Below are positions 21,540 through 32,318 of a DNA stretch of 64,000 bases, one piece after another. Under the pieces are notes generated by a model. That model saw only the letters and a list, made by a program, of their open reading frames with translations. It made no database searches and was not told where the DNA came from. A program made the translations under genes and the position numbers. This DNA comes from Helianthus annuus (Eukaryota > Streptophyta > Magnoliopsida > Asterales > Asteraceae). The stretch spans positions 79,853,392-79,917,391 of the forward strand of contig NC_035444.2 of the NCBI RefSeq assembly GCF_002127325.2, given 5' to 3'. Positions within the stretch are counted from its first letter, which is position 1. Each line of letters begins with the position of its first letter.

Positions 21540-22050
21540 GGGGGAGGTTAATTTGAGAAGAAAATTAAATTGAGAAGAAAAAGAACAAAGGGTACAATTG
21601 TAAAACATTAAATAGTTTTTCTTTCATCTCATTTATTATTATTTTTGACTAATTAATTAGTCATAAAGACTATCATCCTCCACACTAAATTTTTGCCTAG
21701 ATACATCAAAATTTATCCTACACGTTTTTGAAATTTATCCTACACATACTGAAATTTATCCTACACAACTCGTAATTCATCCTACACACCTCATAATTTA
21801 TCCTACACTTTAAATTAAATTTTTTCTTCTTTGAAAAAATATATTTTTTTTGAAAATAAGTTACAAATTTAATTTAGTTAGCTATTAAAAAGGAAGACTA
21901 ACAATTAATGATCTATCTAATTTTACCAATACACCCTTACACCCATATTAAATACAAAAATTAAATGAAGTAAAATGAACCATTCTTATTGGTTGAACTT
22001 TGTTCTATTTTATTCTCACAAAAAATTTCTTCTCATTTGAACCCTCCACT
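21540..22050. mobile_element. TA-flanked MITE-like insertion in unit 1
   Basis: Left end GGGGGAGGTTAATTTGAGAAG-like and right end CTTCTCATTTGAACCCTCCAC form imperfect TIRs between TA dinucleotides. Units 2-4 lack the ~510 bp (CCTAGTATATCTTGATAAGC). It contains a minisatellite. Confidence 0.6.
21708..21808 (+). repeat. Minisatellite, ~20-bp period
   Basis: Five tandem variants of AAATTTATCCTACAC plus 4-6 variable bases, inside the MITE-like insertion. Confidence 0.8.
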
Positions 22051-22197
22051 ATCTTGATAAGCTTTATGTATAAGTTTTATTGTATGTGATATATTTTCCT
22101 TTTCTCCCTTAAAGTATTAGTAATAATACAACATATGTAACCTTTATAGTTTAGTTTGAATCTTAAATAAACTCTATATTTAATAAATTTATTTAGC

Positions 22198-22253
<56 letters not shown>
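22198..22253 (+). repeat. (TAT)n microsatellite
   Basis: About 18 uninterrupted TAT/ATT units. Other array copies carry only a short degenerate version. Confidence 0.9.
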
Positions 22254-22259
<6 letters not shown>

Positions 22260-22880
22260 ACATGCTTGAATAATAGTTGCTTTTAATTCGGTGAGTTTTC
22301 ATTGTTTATTTTTTGAACAAATTACTTAGTTTATCTACGTTTTGATGTAAGTTTCGTTTAAGTCGAGTTGTGTGTCATAATGTTCAATTCATTTAAGCAG
22401 AGACGAGCAAGTCATGAAAGCTTTTTTTTTTTAACTTTTTTTATCTTTTTTATTTCCCTTTTTATCTGAGTTTTGTCACCATTTCAACTTAGTGGGGGCC
22501 TAACCTCCAAAGGTGCGGGGCTAAGCCTCCAAAAGCGAGGGCCAAGCTTAAGCTGCCACAACAAGTAAAGCTTTTTCATCGGAAGGTGATTGATTGAAAT
22601 CGTGAATATATATTTTCGCACATATGAAATTCAATAACTATTTTGGTTATTTTCTTGATCAACATGACTATATCAGTAATTTTCCCCATAGACCAGGGTT
22701 TAGGCTTTTAGCAAGATCTATACAACCATGATTTTATTTGACACATGCAATCTGACTTACCAATCACACAACTTTATTAATAGTTGAAAGAAGTGCCTAA
22801 TACGAAACCATGATTGATTAGGCTCCAACATCACATACACATACAATTCTTATTGGCTTAAGGATTCTTCGATACATTAT

Positions 22881-23285
22881 TTATGGAAGGACTACTCCCC
22901 CGATGCAAATCCATTCTCCCACGAACAGATTGTTGCAATTCAAATTCGGATTGATCGAATTGAAGAGTTTAGAGCTTAGCTTGAACTTGTGAGCGATATT
23001 GTAACATGTATCTCCACTTTTCACGCCAATCACCGAAGTACAAAAAGGGATTTTTGTTGGAGTATCTGTCCAAAATTATTTGAGAAATAATTTAAACGCA
23101 GGTTTTTTATATAATATATACGTAAAATGACATGAAATGAAAGGTTTTGAGAATGAGTATGCATGCTTTCTAATTGTAAAATTTTTACCGACAGAAATAG
23201 TTTCGCCTTGGGTTGTTGTCATGATACCGACAAAAACGAACACAATAAGCATGCTGATAATTGTTTAGTTGTTGATCTTAGACAT
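22881..23285 (-). CDS. LysM secreted-protein gene, unit 2 copy (early stop, possible downstream start)
   Basis: Exon 1 is 23189-23285 and exon 2 is 22881-23065, with a 123-bp GT-AG phase-1 intron. Codon 7 is TAA (23265-23267) where the other copies have AAA. An in-frame Met at codon 12 (23250-23252) still gives the hydrophobic segment MLIVFVFVGIMTTTQG, so a shorter secreted product is possible. Exon 2 encodes SVIGVKSGDTCYNIAHKFKL and NPNLNCNNLFVGEWICIGG, ending VVLP, with all four cysteines. Same product class as copies 3-5; it may be functional through the second Met, or a young pseudogene. Confidence 0.7.
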
Positions 23286-23359
23286 GATTCCAATTATCTT
23301 GATGCCTGTAGATGTTTGAAGAGAATGCTTTTGTTGTGCTGCAAAGTGCTAAACATTAA

Positions 23360-23369
23360 CCTATTTATA
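23360..23369 (-). promoter_or_regulatory. TATA box, LysM copy 2
   Basis: The minus strand reads TATAAATAGG, 75 bp before the ATG at 23285. A CACGTTGACC motif lies further upstream at 23761-23770. Confidence 0.55.
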
Positions 23370-25659
23370 CAACTTGTATCCTACAAGGAGGCAGGCACTT
23401 GAGTCAAAACAACAATCTTAAACATTGTTTTTTGATCTCAACAATGATATGCTTGGTAAAATTACAGACACAAACATCAAACATTAGATCATAAATATTA
23501 TCGAATAAACATGCAAAAAGACAAGTTCATTATACGATTTCGCTTGAACAAGTTTCAAAATCTGTTCTTAATACTATACAGCAAACATTACCAAAGATAA
23601 ATTCACCAAAAGATTAAACAAAATAACAAAGAAAAAAAAATCTTTTTTTAAACTACTAAAAGAGGTATTTGGTACTCATATTTGCTACGCAAAGTGATAA
23701 GTAAAGTAAGCAAGCCAAACACTATAATTCGGCAAACCAAATACTGTAAATCGATAATCACACGTTGACCATATCCTCTTTACGTTGATGTATGTAGCCG
23801 TTACAAATTTAAGCAAAATTTTGTTAAATTAAACACATCTTTTGGTCCCAATCGTCCTTTTTTCTAAGAAAAATGTCATGTTTAGTTTCATTTCTTAAGA
23901 GGATGATTTATTTGCATAAAGAATCGAATTCAAATGTGATGGTGAAAACCTATGGCCATTGTTATTTATGCAAACTACAATCTTTTAAGTTTTAACATGC
24001 ATTATATCACGAAGCACATATATACTTAAAACTAGCATTTTGGTAAATTAGATTTTATCACTTGTCCAATTTTTATATCAAACTAAAAACGCTTGTCCAA
24101 TTTTTATATCGAACTAAAAACGACCAACAAACAAGCAAAAACTTAGAAACTTTAATCTCTACAAAGCCCCAATTCCAAAAGAGTTTATGTAACTAACATA
24201 ATTGCTATAACGTAATATGATGTTAGATTGTATTACATAACGTAATCATTTGTCTACTTGATGACAAAAAAGTCTACAAAAATATTAAATATCCAAGTAT
24301 GCTAAAGGACAAATTTCTTTTGGCTAAACTAATTCTATGAAACAAATACGAGTTTCAAAATTATAATTCAAGAAAAAAAATGATTTTAGATAAGGCTCAA
24401 TCTATTTGGACACCATGCTGGGCTTTTCGAACACCTTTGGTGCCCAAGACGTCTCGTCTAAGGCTATACGAGGCGTCTAGGCACTGAATTCAAGAGGCTC
24501 TGAGTGCGATGTCAGGCACAAAGTTTGAGAGGTTTAGACGCCCCGTCTAGGCGTTTAGGAGTTGGGTGTTTTTTAGTTAAAAAAATGAGTGTTTTGGTGG
24601 GGTAATTTGATAGTTTTTGGAGGGTGGTGTTTTTTGGAGTGAAAAAACATCATATTAAGTTATGATTTTATTATCATTACACTTTACTGCTATTTAACAA
24701 AGTTTATATTCTTAAATGTACATACATTTTAATTGATTTAGTGTATGTTTAAATTGCAAAACAAAAGGTTTTTACTTTTTAGCCGTCCTTTCATCTAAAT
24801 GCGTTAAACCCTCTCCAAAATAAGTATCATTTATTTTATAGAGGGCTTCAATCTAGGAGAAAGAAGAAGAACTTCCGTCTGACTTTTTCTTTGATTTTTT
24901 TAAGAGAGTTTGACTTTTTATTACCATGTATTAAAAAGAAACATGATAACAAATAGTGACTTTTCTTTAAATCTATTCGATCCACAACAACAATGATTGA
25001 AAAAATAAAAAGTACTTATATGTGCTTCAAGTTTTATACATTCAATAGATTCAATTCACCATCTCCATATCAAAACCATTAAATCATTATAATAATTTTA
25101 AAAATTGTTTGAACAATGAATCTAGTTTGGAGCCGACTAGAATACTGAACCCATGAATGGCCGACTGGAAGACTGAACCCATGAATGGAAGAACGGCTGT
25201 AGAAAAACGAACACCAAATCGTTGAGAATTAAACATAATTCCAACCTATTAGAAGAAGGATCACCCGATAATTGAGAACATGATTAAAAACACAATAAAT
25301 CAATCACCTAAACTATCTGAACCGAAGTGGCAAAGTACAAATCACCATTTGCCGTTGTAGAGAGAGCGACTTAGATGCTAGGGTTTGAAGAGAATTTCTA
25401 TTTTGTTATTAGTTATTCAATTAACTTAACGGGTTGGCAATGAAATACAATAAATTTGGTAGGATCCACTTGTTACTTCTTATTGAACAACAACATTACA
25501 CGTGTCGAAGATATAGCACAAGAAAGTTGGTTGAAAACTTAAGGGTGGTCGCTGAAAAACAGCCATGTGACACCATATTTTTATTTATTAGGTAGGAAGA
25601 TTAGGAATTTTCTCTTCACTTACATAGTTACACATAGTTACAATTCAATTACATAGACC
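23370..25659. other. Unit 2 spacer without a recognised gene
   Basis: AT-rich. It includes a GC-richer insert from about 24390 to 24640, with GACGTCTCGTCTAAGG and GACGCCCCGTCTAGGCG words, that is shared by units 2-4 and absent from unit 1; probably an old unclassified repeat. Confidence 0.45.
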
Positions 25660-26492
25660 CAAGGCCCGGCTCAAGGGACATTTAAGTCAAGAGACTTCTT
25701 AGGGCCACCATTTTGTTTGGGCCTATAATCCTGAAAATTCATTTTGTATATATTATATATGTCTGGGGTTGCTATGCACTTGGTTTTAAAAAGCGAGAGG
25801 TGCACAAAAGCGACGAGGTCTAAAATTGAGCCGCGCAGCGCAAAGCGCAAAAGCGGTAGGGATTTCGTACCCGAGGCGCAAGATGTTTATATAATATTTT
25901 TATATATCCCATACATATCCCATAGGTTTTTAGCTTCCTTTAACCAAAATATAGCTATAAATAAGGCTTTTATACCATTTTACTTACATGTACAAGTCAA
26001 CAAAACCAAGGTACAACATTTTTCTGCAGTAAAACGCCTTAGATACGTGAGGCGCGCGCCTCAGGCCAAAACGCCCCGAAAAAAACCCTAAAATTTGCGC
26101 TTTTCGGGCGCTTCTTGAAATTACATAAGGCGCTGAGCGAAAAAGCCCCAGAGGCTGCGCCTTAGTGCGCCTCAGGCGCGCTTTTTAAAACCCAGGCTCT
26201 GCATAGGGTTTATAACATAATAGAGAAACTAAGCAAGCAGGAAACCAAAAAAAAGTACCCACCATTCAGTTTAATTAGGCTAAAAAGTCAAATTTAGTTT
26301 ATCTGGAAATAGTAGTTGTGCCTACCTGTTTTAGTGCAAAGTTCATTTGCAACACATGATTATTTTATGTTCCTAATTTGTTATTGATTTTATTAAAAGT
26401 TGTTTAATGCCTTAATACTTGAGTCCTTAATTCGAAAAGGGCCCTAAAATTTGATTTTGCTTTAGGCTACTTAAAACGTTAAGCCGGCCCTG
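25660..26492. mobile_element. hAT-like element in unit 2, with a nested GC-rich insertion
   Basis: Ends CAAGGCCCGGCTCAAGGG and GCCGGCCCTG (inverted CAGGGCCGGC). Flanking 8-bp repeats CATAGACC (25652-25659) and CATATACC (26493-26500). Unit 1 has the unoccupied CATAGACCAATG site near 21476. It is non-coding apart from a chance frame over the GC-rich insert. Confidence 0.82.
25782..26192. mobile_element. GC-rich TIR insertion nested in the hAT-like element
   Basis: It begins GGTTTTAAAAAGCG and ends CGCGCTTTTTAAAACC, and is full of GCGC, AAGCGC and GGCGC words. Unit 4 lacks it, so it entered the hAT copy later. The superfamily is uncertain. Confidence 0.6.
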
Positions 26493-27340
26493 CATATACC
26501 AATGGGAGATGACACAGATGTCCACTATCCAATATTTTTTTTCCTAGTATATCTTGATAAGCTCTATGTATAAGCTTTTATTGCATGTGATATATTTTCC
26601 TTTTCTTCCCTTAAAGTACTAGTAATAATACCAAATATGTAACCTTTGTGGTTTAGTTTGAATTTTAAATAAACCCTATATTTTATAAATTTATTTATTT
26701 ATTATTAATGTTATTGTTATTACTACTAATATTAATTCAAACATGCTTGAATAATAGTTGCTTTAAATTCGTTGAGTTTTCATGGTTTATTTTTTCAACT
26801 GATTACTTAGTTTATCTACGTTTTGATGTAAGTTTCGTTTAAGTCGAGTTGTGTGTCATAATGTTCAAATCATTTAAGCATAGACGAGCAAGTAATGAAA
26901 GTTTTTTTTTTTTTTTACCTTTTTTACTTGGGTTTTGTCACCATTTTGACTTAGTGGGGGCCCAACCTCCAAAGGTGCGGGGCTAAGCCTCAAAAAGCGC
27001 GGGCCAAACTTAAGCTGCCACAGCGAGCTAAGCTTTTCATTGGAAGGTGATTGATTGAAATCGTGAATATTTATTTTCGCACATATGACATTCAATAACT
27101 ATTTTGGTTATTTTCTTGATCTAACATGACTATATCGCTAATTTTTCCCATAGACTAAGGTTTAGGCTTTTAGCAAGATCTGTATACAACCATGATTTTA
27201 TTTGACACATACAATCTGACTTACCAATCACACATTTTTATTAATAGTAGAAGAAACGCCTAATACGAAACCATGATTGATTAGGCGCCAACATCACATA
27301 CACATACAATTCTTATTGGCTTTAGGATTCGATATATTGT

Positions 27341-27745
27341 TTAAGGAAGGGCTACTCCCCCGATGCAAATCCATTCTCCCACGAACAACTTGTTGCAATT
27401 CAAATTCGGATTGATCGAATTGAAGAGTGTAGAGCTTAGCTTGAACTTGTGAGCGATATCGTAACATGTATCTCCACTTTTCACGCCAATCACCGAAGTA
27501 CAAAAAGGGATTTTTGTTGGAGTATCTGTCCAAAATTATTTGAGAAATAATTTAAACGCAGATTTTTTATATAATATACACGTAAAATGACATGAAATGA
27601 AAGGTTTTGAGATTGAGTATGCATGCTTTCTAATTGTAAAATTTTTACCGACAGAAATAGTTTCTCCTTGGGTTGTTGTCATGATACCGACAAAAACGAA
27701 CACAATAAGCATGCTGATAATTGTTTTGTTGTTGATCTTAGACAT
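27341..27745 (-). CDS. Secreted single-LysM protein, unit 3 copy (93 aa, two exons)
   Basis: Exon 1 27649-27745, phase-1 intron 27526-27648 (GTAAAAATTT donor, TTTTGGACAG acceptor), exon 2 27341-27525. Residues 1-27 are a signal peptide (hydrophobic core MLIVFVFVGIM, cut near TTTQG). The mature ~66-residue part has cysteines at 41, 53, 76 and 86 and one LysM at ~47-87: VKSGDTCYDIAHKFKLSSTL, then FNSINPNLNCNKLFVGEWIC. LysM domains bind N-acetylglucosamine glycans. Plants have small apoplastic single-LysM proteins of this size, whereas receptor types carry several LysMs and a membrane anchor, neither of which is present here. Long ORFs on either strand here are shadows; the exon 2 frame is hidden because it has no own Met. 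Exact substrate unknown. Confidence 0.85.
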
Positions 27746-27819
27746 GATTCCAATTATCTTGATGCCTGTAGATGTTTGAAGAGAATGCTTTTGTTGTGTT
27801 GTAGAGTGCTAAACATTAA

Positions 27820-27829
27820 CCTATTTATA
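27820..27829 (-). promoter_or_regulatory. TATA box, LysM copy 3
   Basis: The minus strand reads TATAAATAGG, ~75 bp before the start codon. CACGTTGACC (W-box core next to an ACGT core) lies at 28211-28220, 466 bp upstream of the ATG. Confidence 0.6.
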
Positions 27830-30149
27830 CAACTTGTATCCTACAAGTAGACAGGCACTTGAGTCAAAATAACAATCTTTAACATTGTTTTTTGATCTCA
27901 ACAATGATATGCTTGGTAAAATTACAAACACAAACATCATACATTCTATCATAAATATTATCGAATAAACATGCAAAAAGACAAGTTCATTATACGACTT
28001 CGCTCGAACAAGTTTCAAAATTTGTTCTTAATACTATACAACAAACATTACCAAAGATAAATTCACCGAAAGATTAAACAAAATTACAAAGAAAAAAAAT
28101 TCTTTTTTTAAACTACTAAAAGAGGTATTTGGTACTTATATTTCTACTCAAAGTGTTAAGTAAGCAAACCAAACACTATAATTCGGCAAACGACTGTAAA
28201 CCGATAATCACACGTTGACCATATCCTCTTTACATTGATGTATGTAGCCATTACAACTTTAAGCAAAATTTTGTTAAATTAAACACACCTTTTTGTCCAA
28301 ATCGTCCTTTTTTTCTAAGAAAAATGTCGTGTTTAGTTTCATTTCTTAAGAGGATGATTTATTTGCATAAAGAATCGAATTCAAATGTGATGGTGAAAAC
28401 CTATGGCCATTGTTATTTATGCAAACTGCAATCTTTTAAGTTTTAACATGCATTATATCACGAAGCACATATATATACTTAAAACTAGCATTTTGGTAAA
28501 TTAGATTTTATCACTTGTTCAATTTTTATATCAAACTAAAAACGCTTGTCCAATTTTTATATCGAACTAAAAACGACCAACAAACAAGCAAAAACTTAGA
28601 AACTTTAATCTCTACAAAGCCCCAATTCCCAAAAAGGTTTATATAACTAACATAATTGCTATAACGTAAAATATGATGTTAGATTGTATGCACAAAATAC
28701 ATTATATACAGTAAGTATTACATAACGTAATCATTTGTCTACTTGATGACAAAAAGTCTATAAAAATATTAAATAGCTAAGTATGTTAAAGGACAAATTT
28801 CTTTTGGCTAAACTAATTCCATGAAACAAATACGAGTTTCAAAATTATACTTCAAGAAAAAAATGATTTTATATAAGGCTCAATCTATTTGGACACCCTG
28901 CTGGGCTTTTCGAACACCTTTGGTGCCCAAGACGTCTCGTCTAAGGCTATACGAGGCGTCTAGGCACTGAATTCAAGTGGCTCTGAGTGTGATGTCAGGC
29001 ACAAAGTTTGAGAGGTTTAGACGCCCCGTCTAGGCGTTTAGGAGTTGGGTGTTTTTTAGTTAAAAAAATGAGTGCTTTGGTGGGGTAATTTGATAATTTT
29101 TGGAGGGTGGTGTTTTTTGAAGTGAAAAAACATCATATTAAGTAATGCTTTTATTATCATTACACTTTGCTGCTATTTAACAAACTTTATATTCTTAAAT
29201 GTACCTACATTTTAATTGATTTAGTGTAAATAGTATGTTTAAATTGCAAAACAAAAGGTTTTTACTTTTTAGCCGTCCTTTCATCTAAATGCGTTAAACC
29301 CTCTCCAAAATAAGTATCATTTATTTTATGGAGGGCTTGAATCTAGGAGAAAGAAGAAGAACTTTCGTTTGACTTTTTGTTTGATTTTTTAAGAGAGTTT
29401 GACTTTTTATTACCATGCATTAAAAAGAAACATGATAATAAATAGTGACTTTTCTTTAAATCTATTCGAACCACAACAACAATGATTGAAAAAATAAAAA
29501 AGTACTTATACGTGCTTCAAGTTTTATACATTCAATAGATTCAATTAACCATCTCCATATCAAAACCATTAAATAATTATAATAATTTTAAAACTTGTGT
29601 GAAAAATGAATCTAGTTTGGAGCCGACTAGAATACTGAACCCATGAATGGCCGACTGGAAGACTGAACCCATGAATGGAAGAACGACTGTAGAAAAACGA
29701 ACACCAAATCGTTGAGAATTAAACATAATTCCAACCTATTAGAAGAAGGATCACCCGATAATTGAGAACATGATTAAAAACACAATAAATCAATCACCTA
29801 AACTATCTGAACCGAAGTGGCAAAGTACAAATCACCATTTGCCGTTGTAGAGAGAGCGACTTAGATGCTAGGGTTTGAAGAGAATTTCTATTTTGTTATT
29901 AGTTATTCAATTAACTTAACGGGTTGGCAATGAAATACAATAAATTTGGTAGGATCCACTTGTTACTTCTTATTGAACAACAACATTACACGTGTCGAAG
30001 ATATAGCACAAGAAAGTTGGTTGAAAACTTAAGGGTGGTCGCTGAAAAACAGCCATGTGACACCATATTTTTATTTATTAGGTAGGAAGATTAGGAATTT
30101 TCTCTTCACTTACATAGTTACACATAGTTACAATTCAATTACATAGACC
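27830..30149. other. Unit 3 spacer without a recognised gene
   Basis: Same organisation as the unit 2 spacer, including the GACGCCCCGTCTAGGCG patch near 29015 and the 5'UTR-like block near 29615-29890. Paired TTTGACTTTTT words occur near 29365-29410. Confidence 0.45.
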
Positions 30150-30982
30150 CAAGGCCCGGCTCAAGGGACATTTAAGTCAAGAGACTTCTTAGGGCCACCA
30201 TTTTGTTTGGGCCTATAATCCTGAAAATTCATTTTGTATATATTATATATGTCTGGGGTTGCTATGCACTTGGTTTTAAAAAGCGAGAGGTGCACAAAAG
30301 CGACGAGGTCTAAAATTGAGCCGCGCAGCGCAAAGCGCAAAAGCGGTAGGGATTTCGTACCCGAGGCGCAAGATGTTTATATAATATTTTTATATATCCC
30401 ATACATATCCCATAGGTTTTTAGCTTCCTTTAACCAAAATATAGCTATAAATAAGGCTTTTATACCATTTTACTTACATGTACAAGTCAACAAAACCAAG
30501 GTACAACATTTTTCTGCAGTAAAACGCCTTAGATACGTGAGGCGCGCGCCTCAGGCCAAAACGCCCCGAAAAAAACCCTAAAATTTGCGCTTTTCGGGCG
30601 CTTCTTGAAATTACATAAGGCGCTGAGCGAAAAAGCCCCAGAGGCTGCGCCTTAGTGCGCCTCAGGCGCGCTTTTTAAAACCCAGGCTCTGCATAGGGTT
30701 TATAACATAATAGAGAAACTAAGCAAGCAGGAAACCAAAAAAAAGTACCCACCATTCAGTTTAATTAGGCTAAAAAGTCAAATTTAGTTTATCTGGAAAT
30801 AGTAGTTGTGCCTACCTGTTTTAGTGCAAAGTTCATTTGCAACACATGATTATTTTATGTTCCTAATTTGTTATTGATTTTATTAAAAGTTGTTTAATGC
30901 CTTAATACTTGAGTCCTTAATTCGAAAAGGGCCCTAAAATTTGATTTTGCTTTAGGCTACTTAAAACGTTAAGCCGGCCCTG
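30150..30982. mobile_element. hAT-like element in unit 3 (duplicate of 25660-26492)
   Basis: Carried by the recent 4.49-kb duplication. The nested GC-rich insertion is at 30272-30682. Flanks are as in unit 2. Confidence 0.8.
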
Positions 30983-31829
30983 CATATACCAATGGGAGAT
31001 GACACAGATGTCCACTATCCAATATTTTTTTTCCTAGTATATCTTGATAAGCTCTATGTATAAGCTTTTATTGCATGTGATATATTTTCCTTTTCTTCCC
31101 TTAAAGTACTAGTAATAATACCAAATATGTAACCTTTGTGGTTTAGTTTGAATTTTAAATAAACCCTATATTTTATAAATTTATTTATTTATTATTAATG
31201 TTATTGTTATTACTACTAATATTAATTCAAACATGCTTGAATAATAGTTGCTTTAAATTCGTTGAGTTTTCATGGTTTATTTTTTCAACTGATTACTTAG
31301 TTTATCTACGTTTTGATGTAAGTTTCGTTTAAGTCGAGTTGTGTGTCATAATGTTCAAATCATTTAAGCATAGACGAGCAAGTAATGAAAGTTTTTTTTT
31401 TTTTTACCTTTTTTACTTGGGTTTTGTCACCATTTTGACTTAGTGGGGGCCCAACCTCCAAAGGTGCGGGGCTAAGCCTCAAAAAGCGCGGGCCAAACTT
31501 AAGCTGCCACAGCGAGCTAAGCTTTTCATTGGAAGGTGATTGATTGAAATCGTGAATATTTATTTTCGCACATATGACATTCAATAACTATTTTGGTTAT
31601 TTTCTTGATCTAACATGACTATATCGCTAATTTTTCCCATAGACTAAGGTTTAGGCTTTTAGCAAGATCTGTATACAACCATGATTTTATTTGACACATA
31701 CAATCTGACTTACCAATCACACATTTTTATTAATAGTAGAAGAAACGCCTAATACGAAACCATGATTGATTAGGCGCCAACATCACATACACATACAATT
31801 CTTATTGGCTTTAGGATTCGATATATTGT

Positions 31830-32234
31830 TTAAGGAAGGGCTACTCCCCCGATGCAAATCCATTCTCCCACGAACAACTTGTTGCAATTCAAATTCGGAT
31901 TGATCGAATTGAAGAGTGTAGAGCTTAGCTTGAACTTGTGAGCGATATCGTAACATGTATCTCCACTTTTCACGCCAATCACCGAAGTACAAAAAGGGAT
32001 TTTTGTTGGAGTATCTGTCCAAAATTATTTGAGAAATAATTTAAACGCAGATTTTTTATATAATATACACGTAAAATGACATGAAATGAAAGGTTTTGAG
32101 ATTGAGTATGCATGCTTTCTAATTGTAAAATTTTTACCGACAGAAATAGTTTCTCCTTGGGTTGTTGTCATGATACCGACAAAAACGAACACAATAAGCA
32201 TGCTGATAATTGTTTTGTTGTTGATCTTAGACAT
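31830..32234 (-). CDS. Secreted single-LysM protein, unit 4 copy (93 aa)
   Basis: Exon 1 32138-32234, intron 32015-32137, exon 2 31830-32014. It is identical to copy 3 in both exons and in the intron as far as I can see, so the predicted secreted protein is the same. The TATA box is at 32309-32318 and CACGTTGACC at 32700-32709. It lies within the near-identical 4.49-kb duplication. Start choice, domain layout and four cysteines are as in copy 3. Confidence 0.85.
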
Positions 32235-32308
32235 GATTCCAATTATCTTGATGCCTGTAGATGTTTGAAGAGAATGCTTTTGTTGTGTTGTAGAGTGCTA
32301 AACATTAA

Positions 32309-32318
32309 CCTATTTATA
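32309..32318 (-). promoter_or_regulatory. TATA box, LysM copy 4
   Basis: The minus strand reads TATAAATAGG, 75 bp before the ATG at 32234. Confidence 0.6.

Noticed and set aside
25744..26091. 115-codon frame (also at 30234)
   Set aside because: It spans the GC-rich TIR insertion, is made of its GCGC-type repeats, and is absent from unit 4.
27294..27533. 79-codon minus-strand frame DRYSNKNPFLYFGDW... (also 31783 and 36220)
   Set aside because: It is the wrong frame of LysM exon 2; the frame one base over gives an unmistakable LysM and fits the splice junction.
27623..27850. 75-codon plus-strand frame over LysM exon 1 (also at 23163 and 32112)
   Set aside because: It is the antisense shadow of the signal-peptide exon and its promoter; no coding features of its own.
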